Part shown: positions 42,826 through 50,141 of the stretch, piece by piece
Layout: every line of letters starts with the position of its first letter
Numbering within the stretch: position 1 is the stretch's first letter
From: an uncultured Lachnospiraceae bacterium
GTDB lineage: Bacteria; Bacillota; Clostridia; Lachnospirales; Lachnospiraceae
Assembly (NCBI GenBank): GCA_934385475.1
Contig: CAKRPS010000017.1
Location: 1-50,141 of the forward strand
Length of the DNA: 50,141 nucleotides
Direction of reading: 5' to 3'
Position numbers and translations under genes: made by a program
The notes under the pieces: model-generated
Databases searched by the model: none
Told to the model about the DNA's origin: nothing
What the model saw: only the letters and a program-made list of their open reading frames with translations

Positions 42826-43722
42826 ATGGGGAAACAAATGCTTTTTATTTATAATCCCAGAGCGGGAAAGGCAGAGATCAGAAGCAATCTGCTCGATATT
42901 ATTGATGTGTTTGTCAAGGCCGGATATGAAGTGACGGCTTATCCGACGCAGGGAGCGGGAGATGCCGTGAGGGCTGTGAAGGAGCGCCGTAAGGGTTATG
43001 ACATGGTAGTGTGCAGCGGTGGAGACGGGACCTTAGACGAAGTGGTAGCCGGTATGATGCAGTGCGAGGAGCGTCTGCCGATCGGTTATGTACCAGCCGG
43101 GAGCACAAATGATTTTGCAAACAGTCTCAACATTCCGAAGAGTATGAAGGCTGCGGCGGATGTGGTGGTGAATGGACAGAATTTTGCCTGCGATATCGGC
43201 GGCTTTAATCATACACATTTTATTTATGTGGCGGCGTTCGGCCTTTTCACGGATGTGTCTTATGAGACAAAGCAGGATGTGAAAAATGTGCTGGGACATG
43301 CGGCGTATCTGCTCGAAGGGGTGAAAAGACTGTCGGCAATCCGATCCTATCCGCTGAAGATCACCTGCGATGATAAAGTGATAGAAGATGAGTTCCTGTA
43401 TGGAATGGTTACCAACTCCTATTCGGTTGGCGGCTTTAAGGGAATTACCGGCAAGAATGTCCGCCTGGATGATGGATTGTTTGAAGTGACGCTGGTTAAG
43501 AAACCGTCTCTGGCAAGAGACTTAAACATCATTGCACAGGCGATGGATGATAAAAGATTTCATTCAGAGCATATCCTGACTTTTATGGCCTCTGAATTGA
43601 AGGTGGAGGCACAGGAGCCTCTCGCATGGACATTGGACGGAGAGTTTGGCGGTGACCATCTGTGCGCCGAAATCCACAACTGCCACAGGGAACTGATCAT
43701 CAAGGTACCGGCACAGGAGTAA
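42826..43722 (+). CDS. Diacylglycerol/lipid kinase family protein
   Basis: 298 residues. The DAGK catalytic signature is at the N-terminus (FIYNPRAGKAEI, CSGGDGTLDEVVAGMM, PIGYVPAGSTNDFANSL), and the C-terminal YegS/DgkB-like domain has the conserved WTLDGEFGGD. It phosphorylates diacylglycerol or a related lipid at the inner membrane face and recycles lipid headgroups. No membrane helix. Start at 42826 behind GGGAGGAG; the frame is open from 42799. Alone between two terminators. Confidence 0.9.
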   Translation: MGKQMLFIYNPRAGKAEIRSNLLDIIDVFVKAGYEVTAYPTQGAGDAVRAVKERRKGYDMVVCSGGDGTLDEVVAGMMQCEERLPIGYVPAGSTNDFANSLNIPKSMKAAADVVVNGQNFACDIGGFNHTHFIYVAAFGLFTDVSYETKQDVKNVLGHAAYLLEGVKRLSAIRSYPLKITCDDKVIEDEFLYGMVTNSYSVGGFKGITGKNVRLDDGLFEVTLVKKPSLARDLNIIAQAMDDKRFHSEHILTFMASELKVEAQEPLAWTLDGEFGGDHLCAEIHNCHRELIIKVPAQE

Positions 43723-43764
43723 AGATAAAGATATAAAAATCTCGCGTTAAAGCGATAAAATTCA

Positions 43765-43793
43765 TTGCTTTTCATGGACATGGCTGTTAGAAT
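43765..43793 (+). promoter_or_regulatory. Promoter of the aldolase gene
   Basis: TTGCTT (43765-43770), 17 bp, TAGAAT (43788-43793), leader about 58 bases. Confidence 0.55.
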
Positions 43794-43857
43794 AAGAGTT
43801 GGATTCCAGCTAATGGAAAGCATAATGAAAATAATAAAATAGAAAGGATGTAAAGTT

Positions 43858-44826
43858 ATGGCATTAGTAACAACGACAGAAATGTTCAAGAAAGCCTACG
43901 ACGGCGGTTATGCTATCGGTGCTTTCAACGTAAACAACATGGAGATCGTACAGGGTATCACAGAGGCAGCAGGCGAACTGAACAGCCCTGTTATCCTTCA
44001 GGTTTCCAAGGGAGCTCGTGCATATGCTAACCATACTTACCTTGTTAAGTTGGTAGAGGCAGCCGTTATCGAGAATCCTCAGATCCCGATCGCACTTCAC
44101 CTTGATCATGGTGATAGCTTTGAATTATGTAAGTCCTGTATCGATGGAGGATTTACCTCTGTCATGATCGATGCTTCCTCCAAGCCTTTTGAAGAGAACA
44201 TCGCTCTTACAAAGCAGGTAGTAGAATATGCACACGCTCATGGCGTTGTAGTAGAGGCAGAGCTTGGTACTCTGGCTGGTATCGAAGACGAAGTAGTAGT
44301 TGAGTCCGGTAAGGAAGCATATACTCGTCCGGAAGAAGTTGAGGAGTTCGTTGACAAGACAGGTTGTGACTCTCTTGCAATCGCAATCGGTACTTCTCAC
44401 GGTGCATACAAGTTTACTGCTGCTCAGTGTACAAGAAACGCTGACGGAATTCTTGTTCCGCCTCCGCTTCGTTTTGACGTACTTGAGGAGTGCATTAAGC
44501 GTCTTCCTGGATTCCCGATCGTTCTTCACGGATCTTCTTCCGTACCGCAGGAATTCGTAAAGATGGTAAATCAGTATGGCGGAAATATGCCTGATGCTGT
44601 AGGTATTCCGGAAGAGCAGCTTCGTCAGGCAGCTAAGCTTGCTGTATGTAAGATCAATATCGACTCCGATATCCGTCTTGCAATGACAGGTAACATCCGT
44701 AAGTACTTCGCAGAGCATCCGGATCACTTCGATCCTCGTCAGTACTTAAAGCCGGCTAGACAGGCTGTTAAGGACATGGTTGCTCACAAGATCGTGAATG
44801 TACTTGGTTCTGACGGAAAGGCTTGA
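43858..44826 (+). CDS. fba: Class II fructose-1,6-bisphosphate aldolase
   Basis: 322 residues. Metal and active-site motifs are HLDHGDSFELC (zinc His and catalytic Asp, about 81-91), EAELGTLAGIEDE, AIGTSHGAYKF and LHGSSSVPQEF. It cleaves fructose-1,6-bisphosphate in glycolysis, or runs in reverse. Codons are more biased (CTT, CGT, AAC, TCC) than in neighbouring genes, as expected for a highly expressed enzyme. AGAAAGGATG precedes the start; terminator at 44862. Confidence 0.96.
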   Translation: MALVTTTEMFKKAYDGGYAIGAFNVNNMEIVQGITEAAGELNSPVILQVSKGARAYANHTYLVKLVEAAVIENPQIPIALHLDHGDSFELCKSCIDGGFTSVMIDASSKPFEENIALTKQVVEYAHAHGVVVEAELGTLAGIEDEVVVESGKEAYTRPEEVEEFVDKTGCDSLAIAIGTSHGAYKFTAAQCTRNADGILVPPPLRFDVLEECIKRLPGFPIVLHGSSSVPQEFVKMVNQYGGNMPDAVGIPEEQLRQAAKLAVCKINIDSDIRLAMTGNIRKYFAEHPDHFDPRQYLKPARQAVKDMVAHKIVNVLGSDGKA

Positions 44827-44861
44827 TGAGTTCGGACAAGCATACGAAATAAGAATATTTG

Positions 44862-44899
44862 ACAGGGCATCTGCGATGGCAGGTGCCCTGTTTGCGTTT
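44862..44899 (+). terminator. Intrinsic terminator after the aldolase gene
   Basis: ACAGGGCATCT (44862-44872) and AGGTGCCCTGT (44881-44891), one wobble pair, followed by a short T-rich stretch. Confidence 0.7.
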
Positions 44900-45077
44900 A
44901 CAATTTGTTCATATTTAATTTAAAGAATCTTTACGAGGTCAACATTTTTTAGACATTTCTGTTGCGTATACTAACATCATAAGATAACAAAAGCAAACGA
45001 ACACAGAACAGTGTCGGTGCCGGTAACTTATTCATACAACTTAGCTTAACAGGTTAACTTAAACTTTTTCATAATAA
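44900..45077 (+). other. Gene-free region between aldolase and cyclophilin
   Basis: No open frame worth calling. A TATACT box with preceding TG (about 44966-44974) could start a short plus-strand transcript ending near the hairpin at 45078-45107, but there is no clear -35. Nothing else recognised. Confidence 0.3.
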
Positions 45078-45107
45078 ATGCCAAGTAAAGATTTCTTTAC
45101 TTGGCAT
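45078..45107 (-). terminator. Strong hairpin, probable terminator of the cyclophilin gene
   Basis: A perfect 13-bp inverted repeat ATGCCAAGTAAAG / CTTTACTTGGCAT with a four-base loop. On the minus strand it is followed by TTTATTATG; on the plus strand by a C/T-rich stretch. It lies 47 bp past the cyclophilin stop. Confidence 0.65.
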
Positions 45108-45153
45108 CCTCCCTTTTCTGGGGCAAAAATCCATTACGCGATACTATAAAAAA

Positions 45154-45675
45154 TCACATCTTTTCCGGTTCCGGATAGTCAACTCCGAAAGTTTCCACGG
45201 TGACGGTTTTCATGATCTGATCCTCGAGAGGACGGTCAGAATAATCCGTTCTGCATTCTGCAATTTTGTTTACGTTTTCCATGCCCTCAATGACTTTGCC
45301 GAATGCGGCGTAAGCGCCATCCAGATGAGGGGATGTTTTGTGCATGATAAAGAACTGGCTGCCGGCAGAGTTTGGCATCATGCTTCTGGCCATGGAGAGA
45401 ACTCCCTCCGTGTGCTTTAAGTCATTTGCAAAGCCATTCTGTGCAAATTCGCCGCGGATGGAATATCCAGGGCCACCCATACCGGTTCCTTCCGGATCAC
45501 CACCCTGGATCATAAAGCCTTTGATCACCCGGTGGAAGATCAGGCCGTCATAGAAGTTCTTTTGAATCAGGCTGATAAAGTTATTGACAGAAGTAGGAGC
45601 AATCTCCGGATATAATTCCGCTTTGATCACGTCACCGTTTTCCATCGTAAATGTAACAATAGGATTCTGTGCCAT
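45154..45675 (-). CDS. Peptidyl-prolyl cis-trans isomerase (cyclophilin type)
   Basis: 173 residues, a single cyclophilin domain without signal peptide: FYDGLIFHRVIKGFMIQGGD carries the active-site Arg and Phe-x-x-x-x-Gln motif, then GSQFFIMHKTSPHLDGAYAAFG. It speeds proline isomerisation in the cytoplasm. Start at 45675 (MAQNPIVTF) with AAAGGAAC upstream; the frame is open to 45711. Confidence 0.95.
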   Translation of the reverse strand: MAQNPIVTFTMENGDVIKAELYPEIAPTSVNNFISLIQKNFYDGLIFHRVIKGFMIQGGDPEGTGMGGPGYSIRGEFAQNGFANDLKHTEGVLSMARSMMPNSAGSQFFIMHKTSPHLDGAYAAFGKVIEGMENVNKIAECRTDYSDRPLEDQIMKTVTVETFGVDYPEPEKM

Positions 45676-45789
45676 TGTATAGTTCCTTTCGTGAAATAGA
45701 TTGCCTCTCATGAAAGAAAGGCTTAAACTCTATTTTATAGGATGAAGTCCAAATGGTAAAGGGGCTTTCGGAAAACAGAGAGGACATTC

Positions 45790-46560
45790 ATGCAAAAAGA
45801 ATATGATTTCAGAGATATTGCTGCAAAACAGGGGATGAAAGATACAGGACGAGACGGCGGTGTTCTGTATGTGACCGATGAGATGGACTGTTATAGGGAA
45901 CTGAAGGAGAGGGGCTGCTATGTCGTTCCGTATCTGCATGAGGGAAACCGTGGAGCGACATTTCCCGATGCACGGTATATTGTAGAAGATTTGCAGGAGA
46001 TTGAACAGGAAACCATGGAGAGGATTTACCGCCGGATGGCAGAGCTGCCGTGGAATATCTGTGAGACAGAGAGATGTCTGATCAGGGAGACAACCGAGGA
46101 GGATCTGGACAGCTTCTACGAAATATACAGGGAACCTTCTATTACAAAATATATGGAAGGACTGTATCCGGACAGACAGGAGGAACTGGCCTATATAAAA
46201 AATTATCGGAAGTATGTTTATGCCTTTTATGGATATGGAATGTGGACGGTGCTGGAGAAAAACAGCGGACGGGTGATCGGGCGTGCCGGGCTCAGCGAGC
46301 GGGAGGGCTTTGCTATTCCGGAGCTGGGATTTGTGATCGGTCTGCCATGGCAGCGGCAGGGGTACGCGTATGAAGTCTGTGTGGCGATCCTGCAACTGGC
46401 AAAGGAAGAGCTGGAGATGGAAAAGGTACAGGCTTTCGTTCTGGAACAGAATGTTGCATCTGCGAAACTGTGCGGCAGACTTGAATTTGTCAATAGTGGT
46501 AAAGAGCATCTTGAGGATGGGCTGTGGTATGACCGTTATGAAAGAAATCTGACTGTTTAG
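45790..46560 (+). CDS. GNAT N-acetyltransferase with an extra N-terminal domain
   Basis: 256 residues. The C-terminal part (about 90-250) is a GNAT domain: ETERCLIRETTEEDLDSFYE, PELGFVIGLPWQRQGYAYEV (acetyl-CoA loop), FVLEQNVASAKLCGRLEF. The first roughly 85 residues (GGVLYVTDEMDCYRELKERG, YVVPYLHEGNRGATFPDARY) form a small alpha/beta region with the look of a sugar-phosphatase or HAD fragment; I do not recognise it with certainty. The acceptor substrate is unknown. Divergent from the cyclophilin gene, with AGAGAGGAC before the start. Confidence 0.85.
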   Translation: MQKEYDFRDIAAKQGMKDTGRDGGVLYVTDEMDCYRELKERGCYVVPYLHEGNRGATFPDARYIVEDLQEIEQETMERIYRRMAELPWNICETERCLIRETTEEDLDSFYEIYREPSITKYMEGLYPDRQEELAYIKNYRKYVYAFYGYGMWTVLEKNSGRVIGRAGLSEREGFAIPELGFVIGLPWQRQGYAYEVCVAILQLAKEELEMEKVQAFVLEQNVASAKLCGRLEFVNSGKEHLEDGLWYDRYERNLTV

Positions 46561-46685
46561 AAGGCAGAAAGTGTAGAAAAGAAGATATTTACCGGAAAAG
46601 TGCCGAAATTTGTAAGGAATCCATGTAAAAATAAGGCAAAGTGTGCTAAGATAGAGCTAATATAAAAAGCGCGTGGAGGTAAATT

Positions 46686-47999
46686 ATGGAGCAGGAAAAC
46701 AAGGATATTGCATGGGGCAAGGCACTTAGGCCGCTGATTGGCCTGCTGCTTGCGATTGTGTTGTGCCAGGTACTTGTACTGGAGCTTTTAAAGAGGGGAA
46801 TTATCAGTACGGTCGTTGCGGCCATCCTGATCAGTGCGGTCAGCGTTCTGATCTTTGGAGTAGTATTTTTTGTAGTAAAATCAATGCTGTCCCAGTTCTT
46901 TGCCATTGTGCAGGGGAATGTAGAGAATAAACAGGGAAATGGCAAAGTGGAAGAAAAAGCGAAGAAACTGATGGAACGTGAGGACGACATCGGTCAGATT
47001 ATGCGGTCTGTTTACAACTCAATCAGCTCCTTTGCGACAGTGATCAACGGAATCATGGGAGCAACGGAGGAATTAAAGGCAGTATCCGCCGATTTTAACG
47101 ATATTTTTCATGACATGGAAGGTTCCCTGCAGATTACACAGGATTCGGTACATACCATTGCGGACAATACGGTGACGCAGGCATCCCATACGACAGATAT
47201 GAAGGGCAAGATTGATGCCATCGGAGAACTGATCGCCATGATCTCGGAGAATGTAGATGCCCTGAATGCCAGTGCAGAAAAGATGCAGGAATGCAACAGA
47301 TCGGCTGAAAGTATTATGTCGGAACTGATCTCTATCAGCAGGAAAAACGGCGAAGAGATCAAGAACGTAAGAGAACAGTCAAAGCTTACCAATGAGTCGG
47401 CACAGCAGATTCAGACAGTTACGGATATTATTGCAGATATTTCCGGCCAGACAAATCTTCTTGCCCTGAATGCGAGCATTGAGGCTGCAAGAGCCGGAGA
47501 GCATGGGCGTGGCTTTGCAGTCGTTGCAGAGCAGATCCGTACTCTGGCAGACCAGTCAAGAGAATCGACAGAGCGGATCAATCAGCTGGTTGCGGATCTG
47601 ATCAATAAGGCAGATGTCAGCGTAGAGATCACAGAGAAGGTTTCGGAGGCAGTCAGCCTGCAAAATGAGAAGATCGACCAGACAAAGGACATTTTCACAA
47701 CCTTAAATGAGGAGATCGGACAGGTAGGAAGTGCTATTTCAGGAATCAGCTCCGAGGTTGCAGAGTTAAAGAATCACAGTGATGTGATTGGGCAGGAGAC
47801 AGTTTCCCTAAAGGATTTTGCAGATCAGAATGCGGAGAGTGCACAGATTACGATTGAGCATATGAATGAGCTGGATCATACGGTAGAGAAGTGCAATGAT
47901 GCGACCGGACGCGTGGTTGGAGTTTCCGACAAGCTGGTTGGCTACGTGCATGAATCGACCAATGCCGGAAAGCTTTTTCAGAAAAATAAAAAAATGTAA
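46686..47999 (+). CDS. Methyl-accepting chemotaxis-type signalling protein
   Basis: 437 residues. Two hydrophobic helices near the N-terminus (about 15-35 and 40-62) are separated by only a few residues, so there is no extracytoplasmic sensor; a coiled-coil cytoplasmic domain follows. The conserved hairpin tip is [20 protein letters not shown] and [20 protein letters not shown]. It probably senses a cytoplasmic or membrane signal and couples to CheW/CheA. Upstream, TAAA-N15-GCTAAGATA (46626-46653) faintly resembles a sigma-28 (motility) promoter. RBS GTGGAGG. Confidence 0.92.
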   Translation: MEQENKDIAWGKALRPLIGLLLAIVLCQVLVLELLKRGIISTVVAAILISAVSVLIFGVVFFVVKSMLSQFFAIVQGNVENKQGNGKVEEKAKKLMEREDDIGQIMRSVYNSISSFATVINGIMGATEELKAVSADFNDIFHDMEGSLQITQDSVHTIADNTVTQASHTTDMKGKIDAIGELIAMISENVDALNASAEKMQECNRSAESIMSELISISRKNGEEIKNVREQSKLTNESAQQIQTVTDIIADISGQTNLLALNASIEAARAGEHGRGFAVVAEQIRTLADQSRESTERINQLVADLINKADVSVEITEKVSEAVSLQNEKIDQTKDIFTTLNEEIGQVGSAISGISSEVAELKNHSDVIGQETVSLKDFADQNAESAQITIEHMNELDHTVEKCNDATGRVVGVSDKLVGYVHESTNAGKLFQKNKKM

Positions 48000-48007
48000 T
48001 TTAGATA

Positions 48008-48036
48008 TTGACAGATGAATATTGCGGTGCTAAGAT
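48008..48036 (+). promoter_or_regulatory. Near-consensus promoter before the amt leader
   Basis: TTGACA (48008-48013), 17 bp, TAAGAT (48031-48036), predicting a start near 48043, a few bases before the hairpin at 48051. Confidence 0.55.
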
Positions 48037-48050
48037 GATGTTCATAAAAG

Positions 48051-48093
48051 CAAAGGCGCTTTAAGGAAAATCCTTGAAGCGCTTTTTTCTTTT
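48051..48093 (+). terminator. Intrinsic terminator 1 between the receptor gene and amt
   Basis: Stem from AAGGCGCTT (near 48054) and AAGCGCTTT, with inner AAGG/CCTT, followed by TTTTTTC. It can end the chemotaxis gene, and would also catch a transcript from the promoter at 48008. Confidence 0.75.
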
Positions 48094-48138
48094 GTATTAT
48101 GACAAAGGAAATGTCTGAAAGTACATATACGGGAATGA

Positions 48139-48189
48139 CGGAGCAATGGGGCTTACAAAGGGATAGAGACCATTTGCTCCGCTTTTTAT
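48139..48189 (+). terminator. Intrinsic terminator 2 in the amt leader (possible attenuator)
   Basis: CGGAGCAATGG (48139-48149) pairs with CCATTTGCTCCG (48170-48181), one bulge, then CTTTTTAT. It lies 49 bp before the amt start. GTACAT (48121-48126) could pair with ATGTAC (48188-48193), enclosing the hairpin. Confidence 0.6.
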
Positions 48190-48237
48190 GTACCGGGAAA
48201 TGAAGGGCATGCAAAAAAGAGTGAGGAGGAAAACATT

Positions 48238-50034
48238 ATGACAGAAGAAATTTTAAGTGCCATAACAGGCGAAGTGTATGGTGTCTGGTTTTTGATCGGT
48301 GCAGCATTGGTATTCTGGATGCAGGCCGGTTTCGCAATGGTGGAGACGGGATTCACCAGAGCAAAGAATGCGGGAAATATTCTGATGAAGAATCTGATGG
48401 ATTTCTGCATCGGTACCGTTGTATTCATTCTGATAGGCTTTGGCCTTCTGCTTGGCAAAGATATGGTAGGAATCATTGGAAAGCCCGGCTTTGATATTTT
48501 TACTTCCTATGAAAGCTTTGACTGGTCCAACTTCGTATTTAACTTAGTGTTCTGTGCAACAACAGCGACAATTGTATCCGGAGCGATGGCAGAGAGAACA
48601 AAATTCCTCAGCTACTGTATTTATTCCGCAGTGATCTCCGCAGTGATCTATCCGATCGAGGCACACTGGACATGGGGAGGCGGATTCCTTTCCCAGTTAG
48701 GATTTCATGATTTTGCCGGTTCAGCCTGCATCCACATGGTAGGTGGTATCAGTGCTTTGGTAGGAGCCAAGATTCTTGGTCCCCGGATTGGTAAATTTAC
48801 AAAGGATAAAGACGGAAAGATAACAAAGGTTAATGCGATTCCGGGTCACAATATTCCGATCGGTGCACTTGGTGTATTTATTCTCTGGCTCGGCTGGTAT
48901 GGATTCAACGGCGCAGCAGCGACATCTGTTGCAGAACTTGGTTCTATTTTCGTAACAACAACAATTGCACCTGCTATAGCAACGGTTGTATGTATGATAT
49001 TTACCTGGATCAAATATGGTAAGCCTGATGTTTCCATGTGTCTGAATGCTTCTCTTGCCGGTCTGGTAGCGATCACAGCGGGCTGTGATGTAACAGATGC
49101 GTTCGGTGCAATTATTATCGGTGGTGTTGCCGGTGTGTTGGTTGTATTTGGAGTATGGCTTCTGGATTACAAGCTGCGCATTGATGATCCGGTTGGTGCG
49201 GTCGCAGTGCATTGCCTCAACGGTATCTGGGGAACCATTGCAGTCGGATTGTTTGCAACAGATACAGCACCTGCTTATGCAAGAGGTTATGGCGATGGTG
49301 TTAACTTTGGTGCAAACCAGATCGCTGCAAAAGGTCTCTTCTATGGCGGTGGATTTAAACAGCTTGGACTGCAGCTTCTTGGTATGGCCTGCATCGTATT
49401 ATTTACCTTAGTGACAATTACGATTACCTTCTATGTAATAAAGGCACTTGTCGGACTTCGTGTGACAGAGGAAGAGGAGCTTATCGGTCTGGATGACACA
49501 GAGCATGGTCTTCCGTCTGCATACTCAGGCTTCAGTATCATGGATGTGTCTAACACCATGACAATGGATGTCAATGAGAACACAAGCCTTGGTACGGATG
49601 ATTATGAGGCGGCAAGCAAACTCCAGAAGGAGGCAGCAGTGGAGGTTACAGCTGCTCCTGATGTAGATCTGAAATCGACAGGCATGTACAAGGTTGTAAT
49701 CGTTGCAAAACTTGCTTCTCACGATAAGCTGAAGAAAGCCATGAATGATCTGGGAGTTACCGGTATGACGGTGACGCAGGTTATGGGCTGCGGTATCCAG
49801 AAGGGTGCCGGAGAAATGTATCGTGGAGTTGAGATGGATGCAACCCTGCTTCCGAAGGTTAAGGTTGAGGTTGTTGTAAGCAAGATTCCGGTAGACGCTG
49901 TGATCGAAGCTGCCAAGAAGGCACTTTACACAGGACATATCGGAGATGGAAAGATATTTGTATACAATGTAGCAAAAGTAGTGAAAATCCGTACCGGAGA
50001 AGAAAACTTTGCGGCATTGCAGGATGTTGAATAA
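48238..50034 (+). CDS. amt: Ammonium transporter fused to a PII (GlnK-like) domain
   Basis: 598 residues. The Amt channel (about 1-410) has MQAGFAMVETGFTRAKNAGN, the twin histidines (His166 in CIHMVGGISALVG; the second in AVHCLNGIWGTI) and about 11 helices. A flexible acidic linker (about 415-480) leads to a PII domain from Met483. Aligned without gaps to GlnK, the T-loop is complete, Gln39 and Lys58 (2-oxoglutarate/ATP site) and Tyr46 are kept, but position 51 is Met533 instead of the uridylylated Tyr. The B-loop (TGHIGDGKIFV) and C-loop (IRTGE) are intact. The PII part would gate the channel in cis. RBS GTGAGGAGG. Confidence 0.96.
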   Translation: MTEEILSAITGEVYGVWFLIGAALVFWMQAGFAMVETGFTRAKNAGNILMKNLMDFCIGTVVFILIGFGLLLGKDMVGIIGKPGFDIFTSYESFDWSNFVFNLVFCATTATIVSGAMAERTKFLSYCIYSAVISAVIYPIEAHWTWGGGFLSQLGFHDFAGSACIHMVGGISALVGAKILGPRIGKFTKDKDGKITKVNAIPGHNIPIGALGVFILWLGWYGFNGAAATSVAELGSIFVTTTIAPAIATVVCMIFTWIKYGKPDVSMCLNASLAGLVAITAGCDVTDAFGAIIIGGVAGVLVVFGVWLLDYKLRIDDPVGAVAVHCLNGIWGTIAVGLFATDTAPAYARGYGDGVNFGANQIAAKGLFYGGGFKQLGLQLLGMACIVLFTLVTITITFYVIKALVGLRVTEEEELIGLDDTEHGLPSAYSGFSIMDVSNTMTMDVNENTSLGTDDYEAASKLQKEAAVEVTAAPDVDLKSTGMYKVVIVAKLASHDKLKKAMNDLGVTGMTVTQVMGCGIQKGAGEMYRGVEMDATLLPKVKVEVVVSKIPVDAVIEAAKKALYTGHIGDGKIFVYNVAKVVKIRTGEENFAALQDVE

Positions 50035-50065
50035 ATAAGCGTATACCTATATCCCTTAGTTTGTA

Positions 50066-50141
50066 ATCGAGTAGGAGGCGGTGACTAACCGCCGTCCTCT
50101 CACACCACCGTGCGTACCGTTCGGTACACGGCGGTTTCAAT
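50066..50141 (-). mobile_element. 3' end of a group II intron (domains V and VI)
   Basis: Read on the minus strand, domain V lies at 50105-50134: CCGCCGT pairs with ACGGTGG (with the CGC triad and a G-U pair), an inner GTACC-GAAC-GGTAC stem, and a two-base GC bulge. Domain VI lies at 50069-50101: GAG-AGGA and GGCGGT pair with ACCGCC-TCCT-A-CTC, leaving a bulged A (branch point) seven bases from the end GAT at 50066. The body and reverse transcriptase lie outside the window. It is inserted 32 bp after the amt stop, in opposite orientation. Confidence 0.8.

Noticed and set aside
44827..45153. 6S RNA or other known structural RNA downstream of the aldolase gene
   Set aside because: No long bubble-containing rod structure or known motif could be drawn by eye.
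48096..48190. ANTAR-type tandem hairpins in the amt leader
   Set aside because: The small stem GACA/TGTC has a seven-base loop rather than the required hexaloop, and a second matching stem is not present.
1..50141. CRISPR arrays, tRNA and rRNA genes
   Set aside because: No regularly spaced direct repeats, cloverleaf-like sequences with the T-loop GGTTCRA pattern in proper context, or rRNA segments were seen.

Overview
The window looks like a piece of a Lachnospiraceae (Clostridia, Firmicutes) chromosome. The evidence is gene content and order (uvrC-hprK-glucokinase-murB-rapZ-whiA-HPr-like, a DUF1846 protein next to pyrG, hcp beside a Crp/Fnr regulator), strong AGGAGG-type ribosome binding sites, some TTG starts, and intermediate GC. 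No tRNA, rRNA or CRISPR array was found.

Left part (1-12.5 kb) is accessory and partly decayed: an ORF6N fragment at the edge; a WYL regulator and a DJ-1/PfpI protein bracketed by two related hairpins; hcp divergent from a Crp/Fnr regulator with a well-placed palindromic site; the 5' stub of a chemotaxis receptor; a visibly A/T-rich radical SAM/SPASM + MFS pair; an HD protein; a small HTH protein; a MATE exporter divergent from a TetR regulator; then a run of broken genes (acetyltransferase, sodium symporter, VOC protein) around one HD phosphohydrolase.

Middle part (12.5-29.8 kb): a yybP-ykoY (manganese) riboswitch and terminator in front of a P-type ATPase. Next comes an overlapping operon: an MMPL/RND membrane protein, a 1214-residue surface protein in which a long helical segment interrupts a GLUG solenoid, two zinc-ribbon membrane proteins and a small membrane protein. 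This is the best candidate here for an undescribed envelope system. It is followed by a D,D-carboxypeptidase, a ketopantoate-reductase-like enzyme, and an AraC regulator divergent from a GH3 beta-glucosidase.

Right part (29.8-50.1 kb) is mostly core: pyrG behind a leader terminator, a DUF1846 protein, ftsH, uvrC, and the hprK-glucokinase-murB-rapZ-whiA-HPr-like cluster. The HPr-like protein has Glu at the catalytic His15 position and keeps Ser46, so it is Crh-like and sits near its likely kinase HprK. Then come a lipid kinase, class II aldolase, cyclophilin, an acetyltransferase, a chemotaxis receptor, and an ammonium transporter fused to a PII domain that lacks Tyr51. The window closes with domains V and VI of a group II intron on the minus strand.

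Functional themes are carbon-source signalling (HprK, Crh-like protein, glucokinase, aldolase, beta-glucosidase), nitrogen sensing (Amt-PII), metal homeostasis (riboswitch-ATPase), nitrosative stress (Hcp), and cell-envelope construction. All functions are inferred from sequence reading alone; no database search was run.
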